Positions 7,097 through 15,817 are shown, numbered from the stretch's first letter. The stretch: DNA of 64,000 nucleotides from Novosphingobium sp. Fuku2-ISO-50 (GCF_001519055.1 NZ_KQ954297.1:1-64000), one strand, 5' to 3'. Numbers and translations are program-made. The notes: a model not told the origin generated them from the letters alone.

Positions 7097-8257
7097 TTAC
7101 TCGGCTTCCGGCAACGGGCCTTTGCGAAACGGGGCATGCTCGCCCAGCCATTGCTGATCCTGGGCAATACCCGCCCGCTCGCGCACGAGAAAATCGGCCA
7201 CCGCGCGGCGGAATGACGGATCGACGATGTAATGGGCCGAAACGGTCTGCACCGGCTCATAGCCGCGCGCCAGCTTGTGCTGCCCTTGCGCGCCGGCCTC
7301 GACCCGCGACAGGCCCATGGCAATCGCGGCATCGATCGCCTGATAATAGCACAGTTCGAAATGCAGAAAGGGCTTGTCGACCATAGCCCCCCAATAGCGG
7401 CCATAAAGCGTATCGCGGCCAATGAAATTGAGCGCGCCGGCCACGGCCTGCCCTTCGGCGAAAGCCATGACCAGCAGCACTTTGTCGGCCATGCGCGCGC
7501 CGATCAGATCGAATGCCGCACGGGTCAGATAAGGCTGCCCCCATTTGCGCGCGCCGGTATCCTGATAAAATGCCCAGAACGCATCCCAATGTTCGGGCAG
7601 GATCGCATCGCCGGTCAAGGCGCGGATCGTCACCCCGCCCTGCGCCGCGGCGCGCTCCTTGCGCAGATTTTTGCGCCGCGCCGAAGACAGCGCGCCCAGA
7701 AAATCGTCAAACGCGCGATAGCCCCGGTTTTCCCAATGAAACTGGATGTCGGCGCGCAACAGCCAGCCCGCCGCCTCGAACAGCGGCACTTGTTCGGGCG
7801 CGATGAATGTGGCGTGGGCCGATGACAGGCCATTGTCCTGTGCCACCTGTTGCGCGGCAGCCAGCAGCGCGCGGGCCAGATCGCCGTGTTGCTCCGGATG
7901 CGGCCCAAGGAGCAGGCGCGGGCCATTGGCGGGGGTGAACGGCACGCTGATCTGCAGCTTGGGATAATAGGCCCCGCCCGCGCGTTGCCAGGCATCGGCC
8001 CAGGCATGGTCAAAGACGTATTCGCCCTGGCTGTGCGTTTTCAGATAGGCGGGCAGCGCCGCCGCCGGGCGCCCCGCCCCATCCTCGATCACGATCGGCA
8101 AAGGGCTCCAGCCACTGCGCCCGCCCACGCTGCCTGAATCTTCAAGGCTCGAAAGGAACGCGTGGCTGACAAACGGATTGTCATCGCCCGCCATGCGGTC
8201 CCAGTCTGCGGCGGGGATAGAACTGACCCCCGGATAGATCCGGGCCGTGCAGATCAT
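7097..8257 (-). CDS. FemAB/GNAT-like protein of the DUF482 family
   Basis: The 386-residue product matches the DUF482 (peptidogalycan-biosynthesis-like, GNAT fold) family: PFVSHAFLSSLEDSGS near the N-terminus, YVFDHAWADAWQRAG, YYPKLQISVPFTPANGPRLL, and HWENRGYRAFDDFLGALSSARRKNLRKERA. These are near-universal in that family. Proteins with this fold transfer acyl or aminoacyl groups; the substrate of DUF482 members is not established. It is the last gene of a five-gene leftward chain and its ATG overlaps the stop of the phosphodiesterase gene (ATGA). Confidence 0.85.
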   Translation of the reverse strand: MICTARIYPGVSSIPAADWDRMAGDDNPFVSHAFLSSLEDSGSVGGRSGWSPLPIVIEDGAGRPAAALPAYLKTHSQGEYVFDHAWADAWQRAGGAYYPKLQISVPFTPANGPRLLLGPHPEQHGDLARALLAAAQQVAQDNGLSSAHATFIAPEQVPLFEAAGWLLRADIQFHWENRGYRAFDDFLGALSSARRKNLRKERAAAQGGVTIRALTGDAILPEHWDAFWAFYQDTGARKWGQPYLTRAAFDLIGARMADKVLLVMAFAEGQAVAGALNFIGRDTLYGRYWGAMVDKPFLHFELCYYQAIDAAIAMGLSRVEAGAQGQHKLARGYEPVQTVSAHYIVDPSFRRAVADFLVRERAGIAQDQQWLGEHAPFRKGPLPEAE

Positions 8258-9075
8258 GCCGCAGCACCTTGCCCGATCAGCAGCGCGAGCCCTTCGCCTT
8301 CGGCAATCGGCGCATCGGCGCGCGCGCTCGCCCGCGTGACTTTCGCCGCGTTGTCGACGGTCCAGGTCAGCAGCGGAAAGCCGCGCCGTCGCTGGGCACT
8401 GGCAAACGAACCGCCAATGTCGTCGATGTCATAAGCCAGGAAATCGGGCCGCGCGCGCCACAGCGCAATGTGGCGCCGCGCTTTTGCGCCCAGCGTGCGC
8501 CAGCCCGCCTCGGTCATCACCAGTCCGCGCACGATATGCGGCGAATAGCGACCAAACCACGAGGAAACGCGCGGGTCAAAGCTCATCACCGCGACCGGCC
8601 CCGCATAGCCTTCCAGCCCACGATGCACCGCCAGACACAGCGGCGTGACCCGGCTGCCCCGCGCAATCTTCACCTCGATCAGCAAAGGCACGCGGCCCGC
8701 CACTTGCGCCAGCAAGGCGCCGAGCAGGGGAATCGTGTCGCCGCTGCCCGTCAGCGGGATCTGCGCCAGCACGCCCGCGCTTTCATCACAAACCCGCCCT
8801 TCGCGACCGGTCAGCCGCGCGAGGTCTTCGTCATGAAACACCACCGCCAGACCATCGCGGCTGCGCTGCACATCGCATTCGATGCCAAGCCCCGCAGCGA
8901 TCGCCGCAGCAAAAGCCGAGGGGCTGTTTTCCACGCGCCCGCTTTCTCCGGGCCGGGCGCGCCCGTCATGCAGCCCGCGATGGGCATAGACCCACGCAGT
9001 CAGCCAGTCGCACCGGCCCGCTGGCGGAGCCGGTGCAAGCAGGCGATCAAAGAGGGCGAACAGCAAATACAGCAT
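8254..9075 (-). CDS. Glycerophosphodiester phosphodiesterase family protein
   Basis: GDPD-family TIM barrel of 273 residues that would hydrolyse glycerophosphodiesters to an alcohol and glycerol-3-phosphate. The catalytic pattern is visible: YAHRG with H32, E49 in RVENS, E66-x-D68 in GIECDVQ, H81 in VVFHDEDL, and LLIEVK later. A hydrophobic N-terminus (MLYLLFALFDRLL) may anchor it to the membrane. The ATG at 9075 has GTGGAAG just upstream and overlaps the end of the RidA gene by 29 bases; the frame is open further upstream, but only inside that gene. Confidence 0.9.
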   Translation of the reverse strand: MLYLLFALFDRLLAPAPPAGRCDWLTAWVYAHRGLHDGRARPGESGRVENSPSAFAAAIAAGLGIECDVQRSRDGLAVVFHDEDLARLTGREGRVCDESAGVLAQIPLTGSGDTIPLLGALLAQVAGRVPLLIEVKIARGSRVTPLCLAVHRGLEGYAGPVAVMSFDPRVSSWFGRYSPHIVRGLVMTEAGWRTLGAKARRHIALWRARPDFLAYDIDDIGGSFASAQRRRGFPLLTWTVDNAAKVTRASARADAPIAEGEGLALLIGQGAAA

Positions 9076-9514
9076 CGACTTCCACCGCAGCGCCCAGCGG
9101 CAGGACAGGCACGCCGACCGCGCTGCGCGCATGGCGCCCGGCCTCGCCAAAGGCGGCAACCATCAATTCCGAAGCGCCGTTGGCGACTTTGGGCTGATCG
9201 GTAAAGCTGCCCGTCGAATTGATGAACGCGCCCAGCTTGACCACACGTTCGACCCGGTCGAGCGAGCCCAGCGCCGCCTTGACCTGGGCCAGCAGCATCA
9301 GCGCGCAAGCCTGCGCGGCGGCCTGCCCGGCCTCAAGGCTGACATCTTCGCCCAGGCGCCCCGTCACCAGCGCGCCGTCGACAAACGGCAACTGGCCCGA
9401 AACATGGAGCAGCCCGCCCGCCAGCACGGTCGGCACATAGGCCGCCACCGGCGCGGCGGCCTTGGGCAGGACATAGCCGGCTTCGGCAAGCTTTTCGGCA
9501 ATCGCATCAGTCAT
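9047..9514 (-). CDS. RidA/YjgF/YER057c family protein (first of two)
   Basis: A 155-residue RidA-family protein. The family is known for hydrolysing reactive enamine/imine intermediates from PLP enzymes, although this subgroup may differ. Visible are GGLLHVSGQLPFVDGALVTG and GSLDRVERVVKLGAFINSTGSF, then a C-terminus (RSAVGVPVLPLGAAVEVDAVF) of the longer YjgF/XRE-type form. The usual substrate-binding arginine lies in RSAVGV. The start at 9514 overlaps the upstream HAD gene by 8 bases. Confidence 0.88.
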   Translation of the reverse strand: MTDAIAEKLAEAGYVLPKAAAPVAAYVPTVLAGGLLHVSGQLPFVDGALVTGRLGEDVSLEAGQAAAQACALMLLAQVKAALGSLDRVERVVKLGAFINSTGSFTDQPKVANGASELMVAAFGEAGRHARSAVGVPVLPLGAAVEVDAVFAVRPL

Positions 9515-10139
9515 TCTTGTCTCCATGAACATGCGCCATGATCCACGGCAGCGCGTCCGGCCATGCGTCGATACGGGCATGGGCATGGCCGGCTTCGTGG
9601 GCGCAGGAAATATGCGGGGCCAGCAAGGGTTCGCCGCACAAGTGCAGGCGGCGGACATCGGGGGCGATTTCGCTGACCGAGGCGTGGTGTTGCGGCAAGT
9701 CGTCGATAAAAATCGCCCGGCTTGGGCGATATTCATCAAGAATCGCGCGCAAGGCGGGCCCTTTGGGCCCCTCGTTGGTAAACACCCGGGCGTTGATGCC
9801 ATGATCGGCCAATTGCCGCGTCCGCGCCTCACGCCGGGCATCGCCCAGATTGGTCAGGATCACCACGTCGGCATGGTCTGACAGGGCCTTGATCCCTTCG
9901 ACCGCGCCCAGGATCGGAACCTGACGATACATCTCGGTGTCGAAGAACAGGTTCAGCAGGCGCCAGATCTCTGCCGGTTCGACTTGCCGACCATCGGCGG
10001 CATAGCGCATCGCCTTGCCGAAATCGTTGTCCTTCATGGCGAAATCAATGCCATGGCATTCCGCCACATAGGCCTTGAACGGCGCGACCATGTGCAACAG
10101 CACTTCGTCGCAATCGCTGATCACGAGTGGCCGGTTCAT
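9507..10139 (-). CDS. HAD superfamily hydrolase
   Basis: A 210-residue HAD-fold phosphatase-like protein. Motif I is ISDCDEVLL with nucleophile D9 and D11, motif II is VVILTNLGD, and FIDDLPQH supplies the motif IV acidic pair. A helical cap occupies about 20-85. The substrate cannot be read from sequence. Its ATG overlaps the stop of the DUF3572 gene (ATGA) and its end overlaps RidA, so it sits in a coupled chain with them. Confidence 0.85.
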   Translation of the reverse strand: MNRPLVISDCDEVLLHMVAPFKAYVAECHGIDFAMKDNDFGKAMRYAADGRQVEPAEIWRLLNLFFDTEMYRQVPILGAVEGIKALSDHADVVILTNLGDARREARTRQLADHGINARVFTNEGPKGPALRAILDEYRPSRAIFIDDLPQHHASVSEIAPDVRRLHLCGEPLLAPHISCAHEAGHAHARIDAWPDALPWIMAHVHGDKND

Positions 10140-10429
10140 CGCAATTTCTCCCAGGCGGCGGCAAGCGTTTCGGGCAGAATATCGAGCGCCGCAGCCGCCG
10201 CGACAAGGTCCGCTTCATGATTGGCGAGAAATTCGAGCACCGCGCCCATGATGACCGGATCGCCCACCCCGGCGCGCAAGGCATCGGGCGTAAGCCCGGT
10301 CAGGGCGAGAAACCGGCTCGCCCGCCCTTCGTCGCCCAGCACGAAGACCAGCGCGCCGAGCGCCAAAGCCATGGGATCGGCGTTCGAAGCGGGTTCACGC
10401 GAAGAGGGTTCACGAATGATTGCCAGCAC
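10136..10429 (-). CDS. DUF3572 family protein
   Basis: A 97-residue protein of the alphaproteobacterial DUF3572 family, recognised by ALALGALVFVLGDEGRASRFLALTG and LTPDALRAGVGDPVIMGAVLEFL. It looks all-helical and has no catalytic motif. It begins with GTG at 10429 and faces divK divergently across 71 bases; in this layout it heads a five-gene chain running to 7097. The function is unknown, and the conserved neighbourhood beside divK is the main clue. Confidence 0.8.
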   Translation of the reverse strand: MLAIIREPSSREPASNADPMALALGALVFVLGDEGRASRFLALTGLTPDALRAGVGDPVIMGAVLEFLANHEADLVAAAAALDILPETLAAAWEKLR

Positions 10430-10500
10430 CCTTTCCGGGGAATAGACCGCTTGTCATCGCCCGCAAGGCGATCGATTACCAGCGGGGATAGCAGGGCTAA

Positions 10501-10863
10501 GTGGCAAAAAGAATTCTGGTTGTCGAGGACAACGACCTCAACCGCAAGCTGTTCAGCGATTTGCTCAAGGCCAAGGGCTTTGAAGTCGAACCCCTGGCCG
10601 ACGGGCATGCGGTGATCGAGCGCGCCCGCGCCTTTGCCCCCGATCTGGTGATCATGGACATCCAGCTGCCGCGCATTTCGGGCCTTGAGCTGATCGAGGC
10701 GCTCAAACGCGACGAAACGCTCAGCCGGATTCCCGTGCTGGCGGTGACCGCCTATGCCGGAAAGGGCGACGAGGAACGCATTCGCGAGGCCGGCGCCGAG
10801 GGATACCTCGCCAAGCCGGTCTCGATCATGCCGTTCCTCCAGGCCGTCGGGCAGTTGATCTGA
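10501..10863 (+). CDS. divK: Single-domain response regulator, DivK type
   Basis: A 120-residue receiver domain without an output domain. The phosphorylation machinery is complete: E9/D10, phospho-acceptor D53 (VIMDIQLP), T83 and K105 (YLAKPV). The opening ILVVEDNDLNRKLFSDLL is characteristic of DivK, which in Caulobacter relays PleC/DivJ signals to CckA and CtrA in the cell cycle. The start is GTG; the sequence before it (AGCAGGGCTAA) gives a weak ribosome site. No pleD is adjacent downstream, unlike in Caulobacter. Confidence 0.9.
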   Translation: MAKRILVVEDNDLNRKLFSDLLKAKGFEVEPLADGHAVIERARAFAPDLVIMDIQLPRISGLELIEALKRDETLSRIPVLAVTAYAGKGDEERIREAGAEGYLAKPVSIMPFLQAVGQLI

Positions 10864-10891
10864 ATGCCGCACCGGGCAGGTGCGGCCAAGA

Positions 10892-11275
10892 TCAGATAAC
10901 AGCCACCAGTTCGATTTCGACCAGCATGTCGGGATCGAGGAACGGCTTGACGTGGACCAGGCTCAGCGCCGGGCCATGCGCGCCGAACACTGCGCCGTGG
11001 GCGCGGCCAACCGCTTCCCATGCGCTGATGTCGGTCAGATAGACGCGCGACTGCACCACGCGGTCAAACGACGATCCGGCATCGGCCAGCACCGCGCCGA
11101 GCTTTTCCAGAATCACGGCGGTCTGGCGTTCGAAATCGCCCTTGCCCACCACCGCGCCGGCGGCATCGGTCGCTGCGGTCGCCGAAATGTACACCATGCC
11201 ATTGGCAATCACTGCGCGCGAATAGCCCATTTTCGCTTCCCACGGGGATCCCGTTGAAATCCGCTTCACGCTCAT
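10892..11275 (-). CDS. RidA family protein (second)
   Basis: A 127-residue member of the RidA/YjgF family, only distantly like the first copy. It begins with the SVKRISTGSPWEAKMGYSRAV segment seen in a RidA branch of uncharacterised hydrolases, followed by NGMVYISATAATDAAG and SSFDRVVQSRVYLTDIS, then VHVKPFLDPDMLVEIELVAV. A deaminase or detoxification role is inferred from the family only. It converges with divK. Confidence 0.88.
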   Translation of the reverse strand: MSVKRISTGSPWEAKMGYSRAVIANGMVYISATAATDAAGAVVGKGDFERQTAVILEKLGAVLADAGSSFDRVVQSRVYLTDISAWEAVGRAHGAVFGAHGPALSLVHVKPFLDPDMLVEIELVAVI

Positions 11276-11357
11276 CGTATCGCTCCAAAGCCTGAGGAAA
11301 GGACGCGCTTATACGATTCCACGCCCCGCTGGGTAGTCCCGATCAGCGCCCGACCGA

Positions 11358-12473
11358 TCAAGGCTCAACAGGGGCGAGATCGGGCAGAACCGCCGCCAGC
11401 GCCGCGCGGGCCGCCGCATCGCCGCCCATGTCGGGCCCGGCATTGGCAACCACCATGACCCCGGTCCCCCGCGCCGGGAACAGCACCATGATCGCATACC
11501 AGCAGGTGTCGGACCCGGCATGGACCAGCACCGGCCCGGCCCGCCCGGCATAGCGGGGCACGACTTCCCAGCCCATGCCATAGCCGCCGCCCAGATCGCT
11601 CTGCATCCGCCGATAGCCCGCCGCGCTCAGCAACTTCCCCTGCCCGCGCGCGCCCGCCAATTGGTCGAGGCCGAATTGCGCCCAGTCGGCCAGCGGCAGG
11701 ACAAAACCCCCCGCAGGCGCAAAAAACGGCGGGTTGGTCTCGCCCGGCCCGGTCGCGTGGCCGCCGCGATGCCCTTGCGGCTCGCCCGGCCCGGTGGTGC
11801 CATAACGGGCATGATCCATCTCCAGCGGCGCCAGAACTTCGCGCCGGAGCAGATGTTCCCAATCATCCCCGGTCGCGCGTTCGGCAATCGCCGCCGCGAT
11901 CAGATAGCCCGTGTTGGAATAGCCAAATGCCCCCTCGCGCCGTGCCGGCGGATCGGCCAGCGCGAGAGCGATATAGCGCCGCCGTTTGTCCGACAGGCTG
12001 GCCGCACTGTCATCGCCGAACAGCGCCGCGCGCCTGGCCGGATCGACAAGATCGTGCGGCAAGGCTGCGCGATGCGACAAAAGCTCGGCCAGCGTGGCGC
12101 GGGCATAACTCGGCTGCATCGCGACATCGGGCAGCAGGCGCCCCAGACGATCGCCCCAGTCGAGCGCCCCGCGCTCCACCAGCCGCGCCATCAGCACCGC
12201 CGTCATCGCCTTGGCATCCGAACCGATGTGCCAGGGATCGTCGGGCAGGACCGGATCGCTGCCGCCCGTCATGCGTACCCCGCGCACCGCGAGCGCGGCA
12301 ATATGCCCGTCGCGCAGGATCGCCATGCCCATCGCCGGAACACGCGTCCCCGCCATCGCCGCCGAGAGCGCCGCCCCCGCATCGGCCGCGCGCGCCGCCC
12401 CGGCGACAAGCGCAACCATGCCGGCGATCACGGTCAGACAGCGGGTTGCGAAGGGCAATTTCATGGCCTGCAT
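11358..12473 (-). CDS. Exported class-C beta-lactamase-like serine hydrolase
   Basis: A 371-residue protein with a signal peptide (cleavage likely near GAARAAD) and a beta-lactamase/transpeptidase-like fold. The catalytic residues follow the family: S85-x-x-K88 in IGSDAKAMTAVLM, Y185-S-N187 in FGYSNTGY, and a C-terminal HAG (LVHAGSD) in place of KTG. That last feature is usual for esterase/peptidase-like members rather than true AmpC enzymes, so antibiotic resistance should not be assumed. The ATG at 12473 has AAGG six bases upstream; an alternative ATG three codons in is possible. The acp gene starts divergently about 100 bases away. Confidence 0.85.
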   Translation of the reverse strand: MQAMKLPFATRCLTVIAGMVALVAGAARAADAGAALSAAMAGTRVPAMGMAILRDGHIAALAVRGVRMTGGSDPVLPDDPWHIGSDAKAMTAVLMARLVERGALDWGDRLGRLLPDVAMQPSYARATLAELLSHRAALPHDLVDPARRAALFGDDSAASLSDKRRRYIALALADPPARREGAFGYSNTGYLIAAAIAERATGDDWEHLLRREVLAPLEMDHARYGTTGPGEPQGHRGGHATGPGETNPPFFAPAGGFVLPLADWAQFGLDQLAGARGQGKLLSAAGYRRMQSDLGGGYGMGWEVVPRYAGRAGPVLVHAGSDTCWYAIMVLFPARGTGVMVVANAGPDMGGDAAARAALAAVLPDLAPVEP

Positions 12474-12573
12474 GCGATGCCTTGCCCACTTGCGCTTGAC
12501 AAGCGGCACGATCAGCCGCTTTTCCGCCTCATTCGTCTGGCAGGGGCTGACCTGCCCAATTGGAGAACCTCTC

Positions 12574-12813
12574 ATGGACCGCGCCGACACCAGCGCACGG
12601 ATTGCCGCCGTCATCGAACCCTTCAACAAGAAGGCCGTGGCGCTGACCGACGACAGCACTTTTGCCGGGGATCTCGAATGGGACAGCCTGACGGTGATGG
12701 ACTTCGTCGCCGCCATCGAAGACGAATTCGACATCATCATCAGCATGAACCAGCAGGCCGAAATCGAAACTTATGGCCAGCTGATCGACGCCGTGACCAA
12801 GATCAGGGGCTAA
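12574..12813 (+). CDS. Acyl carrier protein dedicated to the sphingolipid locus
   Basis: A 79-residue acyl carrier protein. The phosphopantetheine attachment site is S38 in EWDSLTVMDF, and the fold marks DEFDIIIS and IETYGQLIDAV follow. It begins after TGGAGAA and ends 10 bases before spt, so it is almost certainly the ACP that delivers the fatty acyl group to serine palmitoyltransferase, as described for the spt-linked ACP (AcpR) of Caulobacter. That role is inference from position; the general housekeeping acpP is expected elsewhere. Confidence 0.92.
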   Translation: MDRADTSARIAAVIEPFNKKAVALTDDSTFAGDLEWDSLTVMDFVAAIEDEFDIIISMNQQAEIETYGQLIDAVTKIRG

Positions 12814-12823
12814 CAGACCAGCG

Positions 12824-14041
12824 ATGACCGACGCCGCCACCACACCCGACCTGTTTTCGAAGTTCGACGGCCTGATCGAACAGCGCCGCGCGCTGCTCGC
12901 CAACGGCATCGAGGATCCGTTCAACCTCGTCATGGAAAAGGTGCTGTCGCCGACCGTGGCGGTGTGCAACGGGCGCGAAACGATCCTGCTCGGCACGTAC
13001 AACTACATGGGCATGACGTTCGATCCCGATGTCATCGCCGCCGGCAAAAAGGCGCTCGACGAATTCGGCGCGGGCACGACCGGCAGCCGCGTGCTCAACG
13101 GGACGTATGCCGGACACCGCGCGGTCGAACAGGCCTTGTGCGATTTCTACGGCATGGATCACGCCATGGTCTTTTCGACCGGGTATCAGGCCAATCTCGG
13201 CATTATCAGCACGATCGCGGGCAAGGGCGACTATATCGTGCTCGACATCGACAGCCATGCCTCGATCTGGGATGGCTGCAAGATGGGCGACGCCGAAGTC
13301 GTCCCGTTCAAACACAATGACATCGAAGCGATGGAAAAGCGCCTGCGCCGGATTCCCGAAGGCGCGGGCAAGCTGGTCGTGCTCGAAGGCGTCTATTCGA
13401 TGCTGGGCGACATCGCCCCGCTCAAGGAAATGATCGCCGTGGCCAAGGCGCATGGCGCGATGGTGCTGGTCGACGAAGCGCATTCGATGGGCTTTATCGG
13501 GCCGAACGGGCGCGGCGTGGCCGAAGACCAGGGCGTGCTCGATCAGGTCGATTTCGTCATCGGCACGTTTTCGAAATCGGTCGGCACGGTCGGCGGTTTC
13601 TGCGTGTCGAACCATCCGAAGTTCGAAATCCTGCGCCTCGTGTGCCGCCCTTATGTGTTTACCGCCAGCCTGCCGCCGAGCGTGGTGCATACCGCCGCGA
13701 CCTCGATCCGCAAGCTGATGCATGCCGGTGACAAGCGCGCGCACCTTTGGGAAAATTCGCGCACGCTGCACGCCGGATTGATCGCGCGCGGCTTCACGCT
13801 CGGCACGCAAACGCCGCAGAGCGCGATCATTGCGGTGATCATGCCCGATCTCGAACGCGGCGCCGCGATGTGGGAAGCGCTGTTGCACGAAGGGCTCTAC
13901 GTCAATCTGGCGCGCCCGCCGGCAACGCCTGCGGGCATGACGCTGCTGCGTTGTTCGCTTTGCGCAGAACACACCGCCGAACAGGTTCAGACGATCCTGG
14001 GCATGTTCGAACGCGCCGGAAAGACCGTCGGGATCATCTGA
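12824..14041 (+). CDS. spt: Serine palmitoyltransferase
   Basis: PLP enzyme of the alpha-oxoamine synthase family that condenses serine with an acyl thioester to 3-ketosphinganine, the first step of sphingolipid synthesis. The 405 residues show YNYMGM (60-64), the glycine-rich TTGSRVLNGT, H145 in DSHAS (stacks on PLP), D217/H220 in VDEAH, and the Schiff-base lysine K251 in TFSKSVGTVGG. The length and these motifs agree with the soluble Sphingomonas enzyme (about 420 residues). It is preceded by the ACP gene and its stop overlaps the next start as TGATG, so the trio is probably one operon. KBL or AONS are less likely because of the ACP and the strong overall match. Confidence 0.94.
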   Translation: MTDAATTPDLFSKFDGLIEQRRALLANGIEDPFNLVMEKVLSPTVAVCNGRETILLGTYNYMGMTFDPDVIAAGKKALDEFGAGTTGSRVLNGTYAGHRAVEQALCDFYGMDHAMVFSTGYQANLGIISTIAGKGDYIVLDIDSHASIWDGCKMGDAEVVPFKHNDIEAMEKRLRRIPEGAGKLVVLEGVYSMLGDIAPLKEMIAVAKAHGAMVLVDEAHSMGFIGPNGRGVAEDQGVLDQVDFVIGTFSKSVGTVGGFCVSNHPKFEILRLVCRPYVFTASLPPSVVHTAATSIRKLMHAGDKRAHLWENSRTLHAGLIARGFTLGTQTPQSAIIAVIMPDLERGAAMWEALLHEGLYVNLARPPATPAGMTLLRCSLCAEHTAEQVQTILGMFERAGKTVGII

Positions 14042-14814
14042 TGGCGCGCAGGGCGGTATTGCCGCTGAGCCTGGCTCTGGCGGCTGGACCGGCGCTTGCC
14101 CAAGTGCCGCAACAGCCGCCCCCGGTACCCCCACCGGCGCCGGGTGCCGTCAGCGCGATGACCGCCCAGCCCTGCCCGCCCGACCGCGATCCGCTGACCG
14201 ACTGGCCATCGCAATGCCGCTATCGCGAGGCCAATCGCGCCGTCGACAAAGCATCGCGCGCGGTGTTCATCGGCGATTCGATCACGGAATTCTGGCTGCG
14301 CACCGCGCCGGGCCTGTTTGCCGCAGGCGTCGTCGATCGCGGCGTTTCAGGCCAGACCTGCCCGCAGATCATGGCGCGGTTCTACCAGGACGCGGTGCGC
14401 CTGCGCCCCCGCGTGGTACACATCATGTGCGGCACCAACGACGTCGCGGGCAACACCGGGCCGACGAGTCCGGATGACTATGCCAACGCGGTGCTGGCGA
14501 TGGTCGACATGGCGCGCGCCAACGGCATCGCGGTGGTGATCGGCTCGATCCTGCCTGCGGGCGCGTTCAGTTGGCGCGTCGGCTATCGCCCGGCGCCCGA
14601 AATCGCCGCGCTCAACGCCTGGCTGCGCGATCTGGCGCAGCAGCGAGGCCTTGTCTTTGCCGACTACTACGCAGCCATGGCCGGACCCGACGGCGCGATG
14701 AAGCCAGGCCTCGCCAACGACGGCGTCCATCCCAATGCTGCAGGCTATGCCATCATGGAGCCGATCGCGCGCGCCGCGCTGGCCGAAGCGGAACGCCGCG
14801 CGCGCAAGCCCTGA
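14041..14814 (+). CDS. Exported SGNH/GDSL hydrolase coupled to spt
   Basis: A 257-residue secreted esterase/lipase-like protein. A signal peptide (1-20, ending ALA-Q) is followed by a proline-rich stretch. The SGNH blocks are FIGDSIT with nucleophile S80, G104 in GVSGQ, N133 in CGTNDV, and D227/H230 in NDGVHPN. The true start is the ATG at 14041, overlapping the spt stop by one base. The frame remains open far upstream, but only antisense-like within spt. The coupling suggests a periplasmic acyl-ester activity on lipids; no substrate is demonstrable. Confidence 0.88.
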   Translation: MARRAVLPLSLALAAGPALAQVPQQPPPVPPPAPGAVSAMTAQPCPPDRDPLTDWPSQCRYREANRAVDKASRAVFIGDSITEFWLRTAPGLFAAGVVDRGVSGQTCPQIMARFYQDAVRLRPRVVHIMCGTNDVAGNTGPTSPDDYANAVLAMVDMARANGIAVVIGSILPAGAFSWRVGYRPAPEIAALNAWLRDLAQQRGLVFADYYAAMAGPDGAMKPGLANDGVHPNAAGYAIMEPIARAALAEAERRARKP

Positions 14815-14824
14815 AGCGCAAAAA

Positions 14825-15466
14825 TCAGGCGGGCTGCACAATCTGCGTTGCGGCGGAACAGGCATCGCCCTTGGCGCCATGATGCCCGGTCAGGACCGAA
14901 ATCGCCAGAAATCCACCGATGACCAGCGCGACGAAGCCCAAAGTGACGAGCACGAGATAGCGATCGATGAAGGCCTTGATCGGCGCGCCGAACAGGCGAA
15001 ACAGGACGCCCACGATCATGAAGCTGATCGAACGCGAAATCAGGCTTGCCGCAACGAACGTCCCCATCGGAACCGCAACGAAACCGGCCGCGATCGTCAC
15101 CAGCTTGAAGGGGATCGGCGTGACCCCCTTGCCCACGATCAGATAGAACGCATTGGCGCGCAGTTCGCACGCGGCATAAGGAAAGCTGTGAGACAGGTGC
15201 AGAATGCTCAGCAATTGCGCGCCGACGGTGGCAAACAGGAAATGGCCGATGGCATAGCCCAGAAAACCGCCGGCGACCGAACCGATCGTGGCGACAGCGG
15301 CATAGCGCACGGCCTTTTTCGGTTCTGCAAGACACATCAATCCCAGCAGCGGATGCGGCGGAATCGGAAAGAAGCTTGCCTCGACAAAAGCAAACAGCGC
15401 CAGCCAGGCGGCAGCGTGGCGATGCGCGGCCTTGGCCATAGTCCAGTCATACAAGCGGCGAAGCAT
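14825..15466 (-). CDS. yqaA: YqaA/DedA-family membrane protein
   Basis: A 213-residue inner-membrane protein with about five hydrophobic segments. It carries the VTT/SNARE-associated motif region FFPIPPHPLLGLMCL, GSVAGGFLGYAIG and VGKGVTPIPFKLVTIAAGF, which place it with YqaA-type members of the DedA superfamily (lipid-scramblase-related proteins linked to membrane homeostasis). MLRRLYDW at 15466 is the best start. It converges with the SGNH gene, the stops being 10 bases apart. Confidence 0.85.
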   Translation of the reverse strand: MLRRLYDWTMAKAAHRHAAAWLALFAFVEASFFPIPPHPLLGLMCLAEPKKAVRYAAVATIGSVAGGFLGYAIGHFLFATVGAQLLSILHLSHSFPYAACELRANAFYLIVGKGVTPIPFKLVTIAAGFVAVPMGTFVAASLISRSISFMIVGVLFRLFGAPIKAFIDRYLVLVTLGFVALVIGGFLAISVLTGHHGAKGDACSAATQIVQPA

Positions 15467-15817
15467 GGCATATCCCGTCGAAAGCAAGATCTCGGGCCGA
15501 GCTGACCGGCCCAAGGCCCCGCTGAGTACGAGAGCGCGTCTTAAAGCACCAGAGGTAAACGCCAGACAAACCGCGCCGGGTTTACACGTTGTGCGACTCG
15601 GTGCGAAGAGAGATGCCGCGCGCTTGGCAAAGTTTGCGGCAAAGACCGGCCAAATCGTGTTGGACAGTCGCGATCAAGCAGGAAACAATCTTCACATGCA
15701 TCGCCGTAGTGGCGGAAATGCAACACAATTGTGTTCCTCCCGCTTGCGGAAATTGCCTGAAAACGATAAACGCCATTCACGACGTAGCGAAATTACCTAC
15801 ATAAAGGGGAAACGATA
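15467..15817. other. 351-bp intergenic region upstream of ompA
   Basis: Divergent region between yqaA and the OmpA gene. No gene is credible here; short open frames in it lack conservation signs. The final 60 bases are AT-richer, and AAGGGGAAACGAT gives the OmpA gene a strong ribosome site. TTGCGG and TAAACG with 17 bases between (about 15745-15774) are a possible promoter, at low confidence. Confidence 0.5.

Noticed and set aside
11358..12473. Calling the class-C-like hydrolase an antibiotic resistance gene
   Set aside because: It has HAG in place of KTG and no ampR neighbour; esterase or peptidase activity is at least as likely.
11520..12827. A 435-codon plus-strand frame overlapping the beta-lactamase-like gene
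   Set aside because: Antisense to a gene with the SxxK, YxN and HxG motifs; no motif of its own.
12803..14134. A 443-codon open frame antisense to spt
   Set aside because: Composition is arginine/histidine-rich low-complexity typical of antisense reading; spt on the + strand has all PLP motifs.
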